A DNA stretch of 64,000 bases, taken from positions 16,087-80,086 of the forward strand of contig JAJEHG010000065.1 in NCBI GenBank assembly GCA_022823825.1. The letters are read 5' to 3'. The stretch's first letter is position 1; each line of letters opens with the position of its first letter. Below, one piece after another: positions 55,604-64,000 of the stretch. The notes below the pieces were generated by a model, which did no database searches, had not been told where the DNA came from, and was given only the letters and a program-made list of their open reading frames with translations. The DNA is from Nitrosopumilaceae archaeon (lineage in GTDB: Archaea; Thermoproteota; Nitrososphaeria; Nitrososphaerales; Nitrosopumilaceae). Made by a program: the position numbers and the translations under genes.

Positions 55604-57382
55604 CTGCAGGTCAGACAGTGACACCTCAAATCCGGCTGCCGGAACCCTGATTCTATACGCAGACAGTATGGCGGGGTCTATCTCGCCCGCGTATCCTACG
55701 ACGCGGCGGCGGCGGCCACCGCGCGCGCGGCTCCCGCCCGCACTATTGGCGGTAGCGATGGAGACCTTTGCACACCTGCCGTCTGCAAACAGGTGATGCG
55801 ACGCAGGCACGGTGCGCATCTCAGCCGCATCCGAAGTGACCGCACCAAGGACGGTCTGCAGCACGGACTTTGCCTCCGAAAAGCCCGAATCAGCGTGCGC
55901 CGTGATGGCCGCCACGTGCATCATTTCAGACACGGGGGAGGCGTCAGCCGGCTGCCTGCCGGAACCCGCCGCCCTGCGCCCGCCTCTCAGGAATACGGTT
56001 CCGGTCTCGTACAGCTTCTGGGGGTACTCCTCGTGTATGTTCCGGGACAGGTTCTCTACGAGCCCGGGGAGTATCGAGTCGCGCAGCACAGAATGCTCGC
56101 GGCTCTTCGAGTCGACTGCCGCGATCATGCGGCTCCGGGGAGGCGTCCGGCGGCCTGCCATCTCATACAGTATGCGCGCGTTGCTCAGACCGGGGTTGAG
56201 TGCCTCGACATACCCCATCCCGAGCATCGCCATGTCGATCGCGTCATGCGGAGCCGACGCGGCGTCCTTGGCCCCGAACGTCGTGGACGGCGACAGTTCG
56301 GGCAGTATGCGCCACGTTCCGTATCCCAGGGCAATCTCCTCGACCAGGTCGACCTCCGACACAATGTCCGGCCTGTACGGCGGCACCAGGCACGGTATGA
56401 CGCCGTCCCCGCCGTCTTGGCCGCGGCCATCCTGCGGCACGGGCTGCAGCCTGCACCTCTCAAGGCACGACGCCGCATCAGACACGGACAGCCCCAGCCC
56501 GAGCATCTCGTTTGCCCGCCCCACCGATACCGGTATGGTGCGGTTCTCGAGCGGCGGGGTCCTGTTCCGGCCGCCCCCGATCCCGATCCGCTCCAGGGAG
56601 AATCCCGCGGCGCGCAGCGTTATAGCCACTATGGCAAGGGCGTCCTCCGCCGCATGCCGGGATACGCCTGTCACATCCACAAAGATGTCAGTCGTGCCAG
56701 CCGTAACCGCAGTCATTGCCGAGTTTATAATCGGGGGCATCGACACGGTGTTGCCGCCGCCGTCAAGGATGACGGGGAACCTTTCATGCCCCTCTACCAG
56801 GTGGCCGTACGCGCGGCCCGCCTTTGTCCCCTTTATGATCTGGGATATCGTCATCTCCTCCGTCTCGTTCAGCGGCACGAACCTGTGGCCCGCGGGCACG
56901 GCCGTATACGTGAGTGGAAACCCGCCGGATATCTTTGACGCGTCGTGCAGCCCTATGGCGACCTTCCTGCGGCCGCGGCCCAGCCCGACGTGCAGGTCCT
57001 CCTGCAGCGTGACCAGCTGCCGCAGCATGTGGTCGTCAAGCGCCCCGCCCCTTGCCAAGATTCCCGTGATGACCGGGCGCACGCCTGCCACAGTACGCTT
57101 TGCCACTATCCGGTACGGCCCCGACGGGGCGGGACCCGCATCAAGCGGCACCAGTCCCCCCCTGACGCCGAGCAGACCCTGCAGCGCAAGCGAGACCCCC
57201 ACGTCGGTGGCATAGTCCGGCCTGTTGGGGCTGTACTCTATGCGCACCGAGTCGCCGTCATCGGACTCTATGTCAAGCCCCAGGTACGGGAGTTTCTCGG
57301 ATATCTCGTCTCGCGACACGCACGTGCCGCCGCGGGACACCAGCCCCGCCAGCCTCTCGTACGACAGCTCCACTACCGGCAT
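55568..57382 (-). CDS. pheT: Phenylalanyl-tRNA synthetase beta subunit
   Basis: SPNRPDYATDVG, EYPQKLYETGTVFL, B3/B4 and B5 domain features; adjacent to pheS. Confidence 0.93.
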   Translation of the reverse strand: MPVVELSYERLAGLVSRGGTCVSRDEISEKLPYLGLDIESDDGDSVRIEYSPNRPDYATDVGVSLALQGLLGVRGGLVPLDAGPAPSGPYRIVAKRTVAGVRPVITGILARGGALDDHMLRQLVTLQEDLHVGLGRGRRKVAIGLHDASKISGGFPLTYTAVPAGHRFVPLNETEEMTISQIIKGTKAGRAYGHLVEGHERFPVILDGGGNTVSMPPIINSAMTAVTAGTTDIFVDVTGVSRHAAEDALAIVAITLRAAGFSLERIGIGGGRNRTPPLENRTIPVSVGRANEMLGLGLSVSDAASCLERCRLQPVPQDGRGQDGGDGVIPCLVPPYRPDIVSEVDLVEEIALGYGTWRILPELSPSTTFGAKDAASAPHDAIDMAMLGMGYVEALNPGLSNARILYEMAGRRTPPRSRMIAAVDSKSREHSVLRDSILPGLVENLSRNIHEEYPQKLYETGTVFLRGGRRAAGSGRQPADASPVSEMMHVAAITAHADSGFSEAKSVLQTVLGAVTSDAAEMRTVPASHHLFADGRCAKVSIATANSAGGSRARGGRRRRVVGYAGEIDPAILSAYRIRVPAAGFEVSLSDLQLSDMPSTAAQY

Positions 57383-58831
57383 CTACGCGTCGTCCCTCCG
57401 CCTCGCGCCGCGCAGCCACCCCAGATTGTTCGCGTAAAACTCCCGTACGTCGTCCACGCCGTACTTTAGCATTGCAATGCGCTCCACCCCGCCGCCCCAG
57501 GCCAGCACGGGGTGCTTCAGTCCCCGGGTCACGTGCGGGTGGAATATGCCCATGCCGAACAGCTCGACCCACTTGCCGAGCCTCTCGTTGTATACCATCG
57601 ACTGGAAGGAGGGCTCCGTATACGGGAAGAAGGTGGGCCAGAACTTTACCTTTGTGAGCCCGAGCCTGCGGTAAAACTCCTCCTGTATCCCCATCAGGCC
57701 CCGTATGGTGGAGCCGGCCTCGTGGACCACGCCCTCCACCTGGGTGAACTCGGCCAGGTGCTTGTAGCTGGTCTTTTCGTTCCTAAACACGCGCCCAAGT
57801 GAAAATACCCGCGCGTCGCCCAGGACGCCCGGCGACTGTAGGAGGCGCCGCAGCGTGACGCAGGTGGTGTGCGTGCGCAGCACCATTCTCTCTGCCTCCG
57901 CGGCGTCCCACTTCTGGTGCCACGTGTCGCGGTGCGCCTTTGAGATGCGCCTGACGTGCGCCGGCGTCGAGTCGAGTTCGCCCGGCTCAACGTCCAGGTA
58001 GAACGTGTCCTGCATCTCCCTTGAGGGGTGGTCCTGCGGGGTGAGCAGCGCGTCAAAGTTCCAAAAGCACGGCTGCACCACGCGGCCGGACGCCTCTGAG
58101 AACCCCATGGTGACAAACACCTCCCTTATTTCGGATATGACCTCTTTGAGAGGGTGCCTGCGCCCGCGCGGCGCGGCCGGCACGCCTGCCCCCACGTCTA
58201 TCGCGCCCGCATTGGCCTCCCGGCCCTCGTCGTACGACGCGTCGACGGTTCGGGCGGCCTCGGACAGAGAGACGTGCTTTGTCTTTGTGACGGTCTTTGT
58301 GACGAGCTCGGGCCGCCGGAGCAGCGATTTTAGATCCGAGGAGTCCACCGACTCTGCGCTTATGGGGCCGCCTCCGGCGCCCGCAAGCGCGCGCAGGGTG
58401 GCCTCGCCGGGCAGCACGCTTGGGATGTTCCCGGGCGGGGCGGCGGATATGACGGTGCGCCCCTTCGCGGACACCGCGGCGGCCCACCCGCTTTTCTTTA
58501 CAATCCCCATGGCCGCCCCAAACAGCGGGCCCATGCCGTCCCGAAGATCCGATATCTCCTGCGGGCCTCCCTTCAGCAGAATGTCCAAGAGCCGCCTTTC
58601 CGGAAGCGTTGTGTCAGGAAGGCGCATGCCGTTTCTGCCCAGTGATATCGTGGCCTCCTCGGACTCCGACACCTCGGCGAGCCCCTTGTGGCGCAGCCAC
58701 TCGACCCCGCGGCGAGCCTGGTCGAGCGAGAGCCCGGCAGAACCGGCCAGTCTGTCAATCGACTGGCGCGGCTCGGAGCGGAGGGACGAGATTATTTTTT
58801 TCTCTATTATGTGCAGTACCATCTCTGGCAT
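57383..58831 (-). CDS. pheS: Phenylalanyl-tRNA synthetase alpha subunit
   Basis: FWNFDALLTPQDHPSREMQDTFYL, EFTQVEGVVHEAG, KFWPTFFPYTEPSFQS, GGGVERIAMLKYGVDDVREFY. Confidence 0.95.
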   Translation of the reverse strand: MPEMVLHIIEKKIISSLRSEPRQSIDRLAGSAGLSLDQARRGVEWLRHKGLAEVSESEEATISLGRNGMRLPDTTLPERRLLDILLKGGPQEISDLRDGMGPLFGAAMGIVKKSGWAAAVSAKGRTVISAAPPGNIPSVLPGEATLRALAGAGGGPISAESVDSSDLKSLLRRPELVTKTVTKTKHVSLSEAARTVDASYDEGREANAGAIDVGAGVPAAPRGRRHPLKEVISEIREVFVTMGFSEASGRVVQPCFWNFDALLTPQDHPSREMQDTFYLDVEPGELDSTPAHVRRISKAHRDTWHQKWDAAEAERMVLRTHTTCVTLRRLLQSPGVLGDARVFSLGRVFRNEKTSYKHLAEFTQVEGVVHEAGSTIRGLMGIQEEFYRRLGLTKVKFWPTFFPYTEPSFQSMVYNERLGKWVELFGMGIFHPHVTRGLKHPVLAWGGGVERIAMLKYGVDDVREFYANNLGWLRGARRRDDA

Positions 58832-59106
58832 TGAACGCCGGGGGGGACGCAAGCATTATGAATGTAATTGCATGGGCCGCGGCCAAAACCGTCGTCCGGC
58901 GCTGTCTGGCTCCGAATCGGGATCGTACGAGGACCGGCGAAAATATGCGACGGCCTCCGGGCAGGTCAGAGAGGGGGAGGAATCCCGCCGCAGAAAGTCC
59001 GGACCACAATCGGTGTCCAACGCGCCGCAGACATTGCAGGCATCACTTGCCCATGCTGTAAAACCTCTCAAAAAAGACTTTTTTAATCCCGCGCTGCATT
59101 GCGCGC

Positions 59107-60270
59107 ATGCCAGAAGACGAGTTTGTCGTGACGCCTTGGAGAACTGAGGGCCAGATAGACTATGATAGACTCATCGAAAGGTTCGGGACGGAGCGCATCA
59201 CCGACGAGTTGAAGTCGAGACTCTTTAGGCTTGCGGGGGAGGATCACTACATGGTTCGCAGGAGCATATTCTTCTCCCACAGGGACCTCGGCAGCATACT
59301 TGACCGGTACGAGAGCGGCCAGAAATTCTTTCTATACACCGGAAGGGGGCCGTCCGGGCACACCCACATAGGGCACCTGCTCCCGTGGGTCTTTGCAAAG
59401 TGGCTGCAGGACAAGTTCGACGTCAAGATGTACTTTCAGCTTACGGACGACGAAAAGTTCTTCTCAAAAGGCGCGCTCGAGATGGGCGACGCCACGCAGT
59501 ACGCGCTCGAAAACGCGCTCGACTTTGTGGCGCTCGGGTTCAAGCCACGCAACACCAGAATCATAATAGACACGAGGAACATCAGGACGCTGTATCCTAT
59601 CGCGGCCCAGGTCGCAAAGAGACTGAACTTTTCAAACACAAAGGCGGTGTTCGGGTTTACAAACGAGACCAACCTGGGCATGATATTCTACACGTCGCTC
59701 CAGTCGGCCCCCTGCTTTTTGGAGGACGATCCCGTGCTGATCCCGCTGGGGGTGGACCAGGACCCGCACTTTAGGCTGACGCGCGACGTGGCGCCCAAGA
59801 TTGGCAGGCACAAGCCGGCCCTGATGCACAACGTGATGATGCCCGCGCTGGAGGGGCCCGGCGGCAAGATGTCGGCGTCGTCTGAGACTGGCACCATATA
59901 CACCATCGACACGCCCGCGCAGGTCAGAAAAAAAATAGGCAATGCCTTTTCAGGAGGGCAGCCGGACAAAGAGCAGCACCGCAGACTGGGAGGAGACCCG
60001 GACGTGGACGTGTCATACCAGTATCTAAGGATGTTCTTTGAGCCCGACGATGCAAAGCTAAGAAAGATCCACGACGACTACAGGTCGGGAAAGATGTTGA
60101 CCGGCGAGCTAAAGTCCATACTGATCGAGAAGATCAACGCGTTCTTGGAGGTACACCAGGCGCGACGGGAGGAGGCAAGGGATGCGCTCGGGGAATTCCT
60201 GCTGGAGGATGACGGTAACGACAGATTGGGTAACGGCGGCACAGACAGCAGTAGCGACGGCAACAGGTGA
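59107..60270 (+). CDS. trpS: Tryptophanyl-tRNA synthetase
   Basis: YTGRGPSGHTHIGHLLPW, LTDDEKFF, GGKMSASSETGTIYTIDTP (KMSAS). Confidence 0.95.
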   Translation: MPEDEFVVTPWRTEGQIDYDRLIERFGTERITDELKSRLFRLAGEDHYMVRRSIFFSHRDLGSILDRYESGQKFFLYTGRGPSGHTHIGHLLPWVFAKWLQDKFDVKMYFQLTDDEKFFSKGALEMGDATQYALENALDFVALGFKPRNTRIIIDTRNIRTLYPIAAQVAKRLNFSNTKAVFGFTNETNLGMIFYTSLQSAPCFLEDDPVLIPLGVDQDPHFRLTRDVAPKIGRHKPALMHNVMMPALEGPGGKMSASSETGTIYTIDTPAQVRKKIGNAFSGGQPDKEQHRRLGGDPDVDVSYQYLRMFFEPDDAKLRKIHDDYRSGKMLTGELKSILIEKINAFLEVHQARREEARDALGEFLLEDDGNDRLGNGGTDSSSDGNR

Positions 60271-60695
60271 GGCGCGTGCCACGCGAGAACGACACCACAA
60301 TCGTAATACCCTGCGAGGACAGATACGAGGCGCAAAAGCTTGCAAGCCTGATACTGGTCAGGGATCCCGATACCGAAGAGGCTCAGACATTCATCAAGGC
60401 AGTCGTAAACTCCGTAGGAAACGAGGTGGTCATATCGCTTGCAGACGGCTCGTCACACAGCATACTGCTGAAGGACGAGCAGGCCGTAGAGGCGTTTGCG
60501 GACTTTGTGCAGTCGGTGGCAGAGCAGAAGCACAAGCTGGTCATGGCTCACACGTGCCGCGATCCACGCGGCGGTGACAGCGACGGTTATGACGGGGGTA
60601 GAGGCGGCGCCGAACTCGGCGACGCCGTCATGATTGCAAAACGCCTACGTGAAAAAGACGACGTAGATTCCAACGATTCCGACCATGGCAATTAG
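60267..60695 (+). CDS. Hypothetical protein
   Basis: 4-bp overlap with trpS; balanced globular composition plus Gly/Asp-rich tail. Confidence 0.65.
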   Translation: MRRVPRENDTTIVIPCEDRYEAQKLASLILVRDPDTEEAQTFIKAVVNSVGNEVVISLADGSSHSILLKDEQAVEAFADFVQSVAEQKHKLVMAHTCRDPRGGDSDGYDGGRGGAELGDAVMIAKRLREKDDVDSNDSDHGN

Positions 60696-60728
60696 GGACA
60701 GTCCCAGCGCCTTTGTGTCCGAGTCCAT
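60645..60728 (-). CDS. 27-aa single-TM mini-protein MDSDTKALGLSLIAMVGIVGIYVVFFT
   Basis: ATG at 60728 (rc) about 25 nt after TATA-like tttaattat (rc); partly antisense to the end of the preceding gene. Confidence 0.5.
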   Translation of the reverse strand: MDSDTKALGLSLIAMVGIVGIYVVFFT

Positions 60729-60835
60729 GCGGTGAGTGCCCGAATCGGGATAATTAAACATTGAGCGCTGCCGCTTACGTCCCGCCGCCACCGCTAGGAC
60801 GGATGATGAGCCCGAGCCCGCGCCGGGCATTACAG

Positions 60836-61438
60836 CTAGCGCGGAAACCTCCGCTCCCTTGCCTTCTTGCCCGCGTGGTCGTCCCCCGGGCCCTCCTTCC
60901 TTGAGATGGGCTCCCTTATGCGGTTGCAGTTGAGGCACAACACCATCAGCTCTGATGACGCCAGCTCCGGATCCGATTCGTACCGGGACCACGACGACGA
61001 GATCGGTCCTCCCCTGCCGACTGAGTCAAACGGAGCCTCCCCGTATCGGGAGGCAATGCCCAAGGCCCTGGAGTCCCTGAACCCGCAGCCCGAGCATACC
61101 TTGCCCCCGAGCATCTCAAAGAGCTTTTCACGAACCGCATCATAGAACCTCGAGCCGTCCTGCGCGCCGGCGCCGTCGCGGGAACCGCCGTTGCGTGTGC
61201 CGTACCCGGTCCGGCGCGCCGGTTTGGCGCGGCCCTGCTGGCGCGCGCCGTTCCGGGATCCTCCGCGGTTGTAGCCGCGGTTGTAACCTCGATTGGAGCC
61301 GCCGTCGCGGGAACCGCCCCTGCCGTATCCCGAGTTGCGGTACGAGCGCGCCGGCCTCTTCTTTTCCCCAGAGTCCCGGCGCACATGTCTGCGGGGGCCT
61401 TCGGGCCTCTTTGGCGCGCAAAAGGGCAGCATCACCAT
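60836..61438 (-). CDS. RGG/GYNRG-rich protein with C-terminal CxxC...CxxC (HNH-like zinc knuckle) module
   Basis: GYGRGGSRDGGSNRGYNRGYNRGGSRNG and KVCSGCGFRDSRAL...LMVLCLNCNRIREP. Confidence 0.75.
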   Translation of the reverse strand: MVMLPFCAPKRPEGPRRHVRRDSGEKKRPARSYRNSGYGRGGSRDGGSNRGYNRGYNRGGSRNGARQQGRAKPARRTGYGTRNGGSRDGAGAQDGSRFYDAVREKLFEMLGGKVCSGCGFRDSRALGIASRYGEAPFDSVGRGGPISSSWSRYESDPELASSELMVLCLNCNRIREPISRKEGPGDDHAGKKARERRFPR

Positions 61439-61465
61439 ACCGCCGCGCGCCGCATATTTTAAGCG

Positions 61466-61849
61466 TCACACAAGTGACTTGTCCATTTCTGATGATACCA
61501 TCTGCTGCACCTTGAGAAAGTACAGCCGGGTGGTGCGCGGCATGTCCTCCATGTTCTTCTCCACCGCGATTGCAAAGTAACGGACGGCCCGCTTTGATAT
61601 GTCCAGGTCAAACTTCATCGGAAGTATCGGATCCTGCCTCACCGCGATCTTGTCCTGGAGCCAGGGGGGAGCCATATCCACGGCGTCTGCCGTGACCTTT
61701 CCGTACCAGTACGCCAGATTCTCCGGCAGCAGGCCGTCCCGGAGGCGGCCCACGTCGTCGTCGAACTGCCGCATCATGCGGTCCATCAGGCCCATGGTGT
61801 ACGGCCTCGGCTTCGCTAGATATGGCGCGTGATCAACCATATTAGACAA
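61466..61849 (-). CDS. Hypothetical protein
   Basis: Balanced helical ORF (MGLMDRMMRQFDDDVGRLRDGLLPENLAYWYGKVTADAVD). Confidence 0.65.
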   Translation of the reverse strand: MSNMVDHAPYLAKPRPYTMGLMDRMMRQFDDDVGRLRDGLLPENLAYWYGKVTADAVDMAPPWLQDKIAVRQDPILPMKFDLDISKRAVRYFAIAVEKNMEDMPRTTRLYFLKVQQMVSSEMDKSLV

Positions 61850-61859
61850 AAAGGCGCAG

Positions 61860-62381
61860 TCACGCGGCGTTGCCGTCCGCGTCGATCTCCCCGTTCCGTA
61901 TGCGGCTTGACGATATGCGGCCTCCGTCGTGTGCGGCCACCATCCCCACTACGACCGTCTCGACCGGCCCAAGCCCCCTTGAGAGCCTCATCCCGTTCAG
62001 CTTGTCCGCCTTGCAGGCAGTCTCCTCGCTTGCCACGAGCGCCTCCACCTCGCCGGTCAGGACGGCGGGCCCAAAGTCGTCGTCAAGCCCGCTTATCATA
62101 TAGGCCGAACCCGGATGCGACCGGCGTATGTACTCTTGGAGGCCGGCAAGCCGCTCGGCATAGCTGTGTACTGCATGCCCCTTCTTTTTGTTTGCGCCGC
62201 GGCCGACCTCCCCTTTCCCTGCAAGCATCGCGTCACTTGTCAGTCCGATTATCACCTTTTCTGACGCGTCGAACGCCGCGTCAAGCAGCGCGCGGTGCCC
62301 CCTGTGTATCGTGTCAAAGGTACCGCCGGTGGCCACCACCGCATACCTCTTCCTGCCTTTGCGCGCGGGCATGCCCCGCAT
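61860..62381 (-). CDS. coaD: Archaeal phosphopantetheine adenylyltransferase
   Basis: VVATGGTFDTIHRGHRALLDAAF (HxGH), GLTSDAML, ISSSRIRNGEID. Confidence 0.9.
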   Translation of the reverse strand: MRGMPARKGRKRYAVVATGGTFDTIHRGHRALLDAAFDASEKVIIGLTSDAMLAGKGEVGRGANKKKGHAVHSYAERLAGLQEYIRRSHPGSAYMISGLDDDFGPAVLTGEVEALVASEETACKADKLNGMRLSRGLGPVETVVVGMVAAHDGGRISSSRIRNGEIDADGNAA

Positions 62382-62417
62382 GGCGCACCCGCGGTAAAGA
62401 AGCTTCTTGTATGCAGG

Positions 62418-63581
62418 TTATTCGACCAGTATGAGCATGTAGGGGCCGCGCTCGGCAAGCGGCACGTCGCTGCGGTCCCAGACAAACGTCTCTGCCACGT
62501 ACAGTCCCGGATTCTCCGGAATCCAGTCCACGCTCTGCACCTGGACGTTCTGGCCCACAACAAAGCGCCCGTCGGACTTTCCGATGAACTCGACTGGCGC
62601 GTCCGGCGACGCCTCCCTTACCTGGACGTAGAACGTGTACGGTATCTCGGCCCCCTGCTCGCCCTCGTGTGCGGCGGGCAGCACCGACGCGTCGGCCCTG
62701 ATGTAGACGGTCTGGCCCGCCTGCGCCGACGAGAGCACGGTGCCCACGCCGTCACGGAGCGACACGCCCGAGATGGTCACGATATTGGGGGGCAGAACCG
62801 GGTAGGGGGGCGGCAGGTCAACTGCCACATACCGTGAGCTCTGCTGCCCTGCAAGGTGGTAGATATCGGTTTCCGCATGTATAGTAATTCTTTCCGTGCC
62901 GAGCGGTACGGCAAAGTCGGCCTCAAACGGGACGGCCTCGCCGCCTCCCATCGGCCCCGTCGTAATGGTGTCGATGCCCAGCGTCCGGGGCGGATCAAAG
63001 GCGTCGTGGTATGCGATATGCACCACCGCATGCCCTGACGGCGCGGGCCCGTTGTATATGGTGCCCTTGACGGCCATACGCACGTCCTGCCCGCTTGCAT
63101 AGGGCTCAATGCTCTCCATCTCTACTGACAGAAGGGACTCCTTTGTGGGGGCAGAGTCGAAGCCCCCTATACGCGCCGATGCGTCGGTTATGCCCAGGTT
63201 AGGCTCAGATGACACAATCTCAAACGGCACCATGGAGTTCGGCGGGATCACCTCGATTGCGGGATAGCCGGCCACCACGTCGACTGGCGCGCTTGCCGCA
63301 TCGTCGTAAAAGATGGCCCATATCTGGACGTTTGAGACGTAGCTGGTCCCCCTGTTCTCGACCATTCCAGTCAGCACCGCATGCCCCTGCTCGTCCTGCA
63401 CGAGGTACCTGCTGTCCTGCACGAGCATTACCGCAAGCGCCTGCGGCGTGTCGTAATACTCCTGGGCCTGCGCCGTGCCGTCGTGCGGTACAATGGCGGC
63501 GGCGGATGCGGCAGAGAGTACAATGGCGGCGGCCAGCGCCATCATGACGCCGCATGCCTTGCGCGTCCGGTGCAATGTCAC
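62418..63581 (-). CDS. Secreted FxLYD-like beta-domain surface protein
   Basis: GTG start then RTRKACGVMMALAAAIVLSAASAAAIV signal peptide; HAVLTGMVENRGTSYVSNVQIWAIFYDDA repeat. Confidence 0.75.
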   Translation of the reverse strand: MTLHRTRKACGVMMALAAAIVLSAASAAAIVPHDGTAQAQEYYDTPQALAVMLVQDSRYLVQDEQGHAVLTGMVENRGTSYVSNVQIWAIFYDDAASAPVDVVAGYPAIEVIPPNSMVPFEIVSSEPNLGITDASARIGGFDSAPTKESLLSVEMESIEPYASGQDVRMAVKGTIYNGPAPSGHAVVHIAYHDAFDPPRTLGIDTITTGPMGGGEAVPFEADFAVPLGTERITIHAETDIYHLAGQQSSRYVAVDLPPPYPVLPPNIVTISGVSLRDGVGTVLSSAQAGQTVYIRADASVLPAAHEGEQGAEIPYTFYVQVREASPDAPVEFIGKSDGRFVVGQNVQVQSVDWIPENPGLYVAETFVWDRSDVPLAERGPYMLILVE

Positions 63582-63707
63582 ACCATAGCCCCGCAGAGGG
63601 ATAATAGCCTTGGGCAATTATAGTCGACTAGAAGGTCAAAGGTTTTAGGCAAACGCGCACCATTTAGTGGGAGCGATCGAAAAAGGGTCAGAGGGGCTTT
63701 TGCCCTG

Positions 63708-63809
63708 TTACTTTCTCTTTGCAGTAATTGCAAGCCAGTATACGAGCCCAGGCGCCAAACCTACGATCAGGGGAATCCACACAGGCCATCCATCTGCTAC
63801 ACTTGCCAT
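63708..63809 (-). CDS. 33-aa single-TM mini-protein MASVADGWPVWIPLIVGLAPGLVYWLAITAKRK
   Basis: ATG (rc 63809) to TAA (rc 63708-63710); TATA-like atttaaat upstream at about 63828-63836. Confidence 0.6.
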   Translation of the reverse strand: MASVADGWPVWIPLIVGLAPGLVYWLAITAKRK

Positions 63810-63853
63810 GGTACGACTCACAACTACATGCTATTTAAATCCACCCGTGGGTT

Positions 63854-64000
63854 TTGTGCCTGTCTATTGTAGGGAAATTAGTTCGCCCTAACTTTAGGCG
63901 ATCAGTCAAAGACTATTTTGCACTACACCGATCACGTAAACCCGTGAGAAAACGCCTGGATCAGAAGCAGATTGACTATGTAATCCAGCAGTTCAAAAAG
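63854..64000 (+). mobile_element. Partial transposase/integrase-like ORF running off window end
   Basis: Open frame LCLSIVGKLVRPNFRRSVKDYFALHRSRKPVRKRLDQKQIDYVIQQFKK; basic, HTH-entry-like; local drop in GC. Confidence 0.4.

Noticed and set aside
55812-57215. 467-aa plus-strand ORF
   Set aside because: Antisense to pheT; composition Ser/Pro/Arg-rich, no motifs.

Overview
The window is a high-GC, gene-dense archaeal chromosome segment. The gene content points to an ammonia-oxidising-type thaumarchaeon (Nitrososphaerota), possibly Cenarchaeum-like: CobT of the UPF0284 type, SufBDSU, Cdc48, aEF1B, Rpo7/Spt4, geranylgeranyl reductase, H+-PPase, cupredoxins and an intron-bearing tRNA. This lineage call is inference from content, not a search. 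Most of the sequence is housekeeping: partial GlmS, CobT, NnrE, PGK, the SUF cluster, a Ppx/CHAD/SixA/Tmk-like block, a DEAD helicase, a DUF255 thioredoxin protein, TruD, Pth2, Cdc48, CtaB, HppA, Mrp, Rpo7-Spt4, NadC/NadA/aspartate dehydrogenase, PheST, TrpS and CoaD. These are interleaved with lineage-specific surface, membrane and zinc-ribbon proteins. The observations most worth follow-up are: (1) a co-directional SixA-Ppx/GppA-two Tmk-like kinases-CHAD-UppP block that looks like a polyphosphate/phosphate module; (2) a tRNA-Leu(UAA) that folds canonically only if two introns are removed (22 nt in the D-arm and 14 nt at 37/38); (3) two reading frames with good protein signatures but no ATG/GTG/TTG start, each with an in-frame ACG behind a Shine-Dalgarno-like motif; (4) three unannotated 27-33 aa single-TM mini-ORFs, each behind a TATA-like box; (5) microsatellite-like, low-complexity insertions inside several conserved enzymes; (6) an RGG/zinc-knuckle protein; and (7) the start of a transposase-like gene at the right edge. 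No rRNA or CRISPR array was seen.
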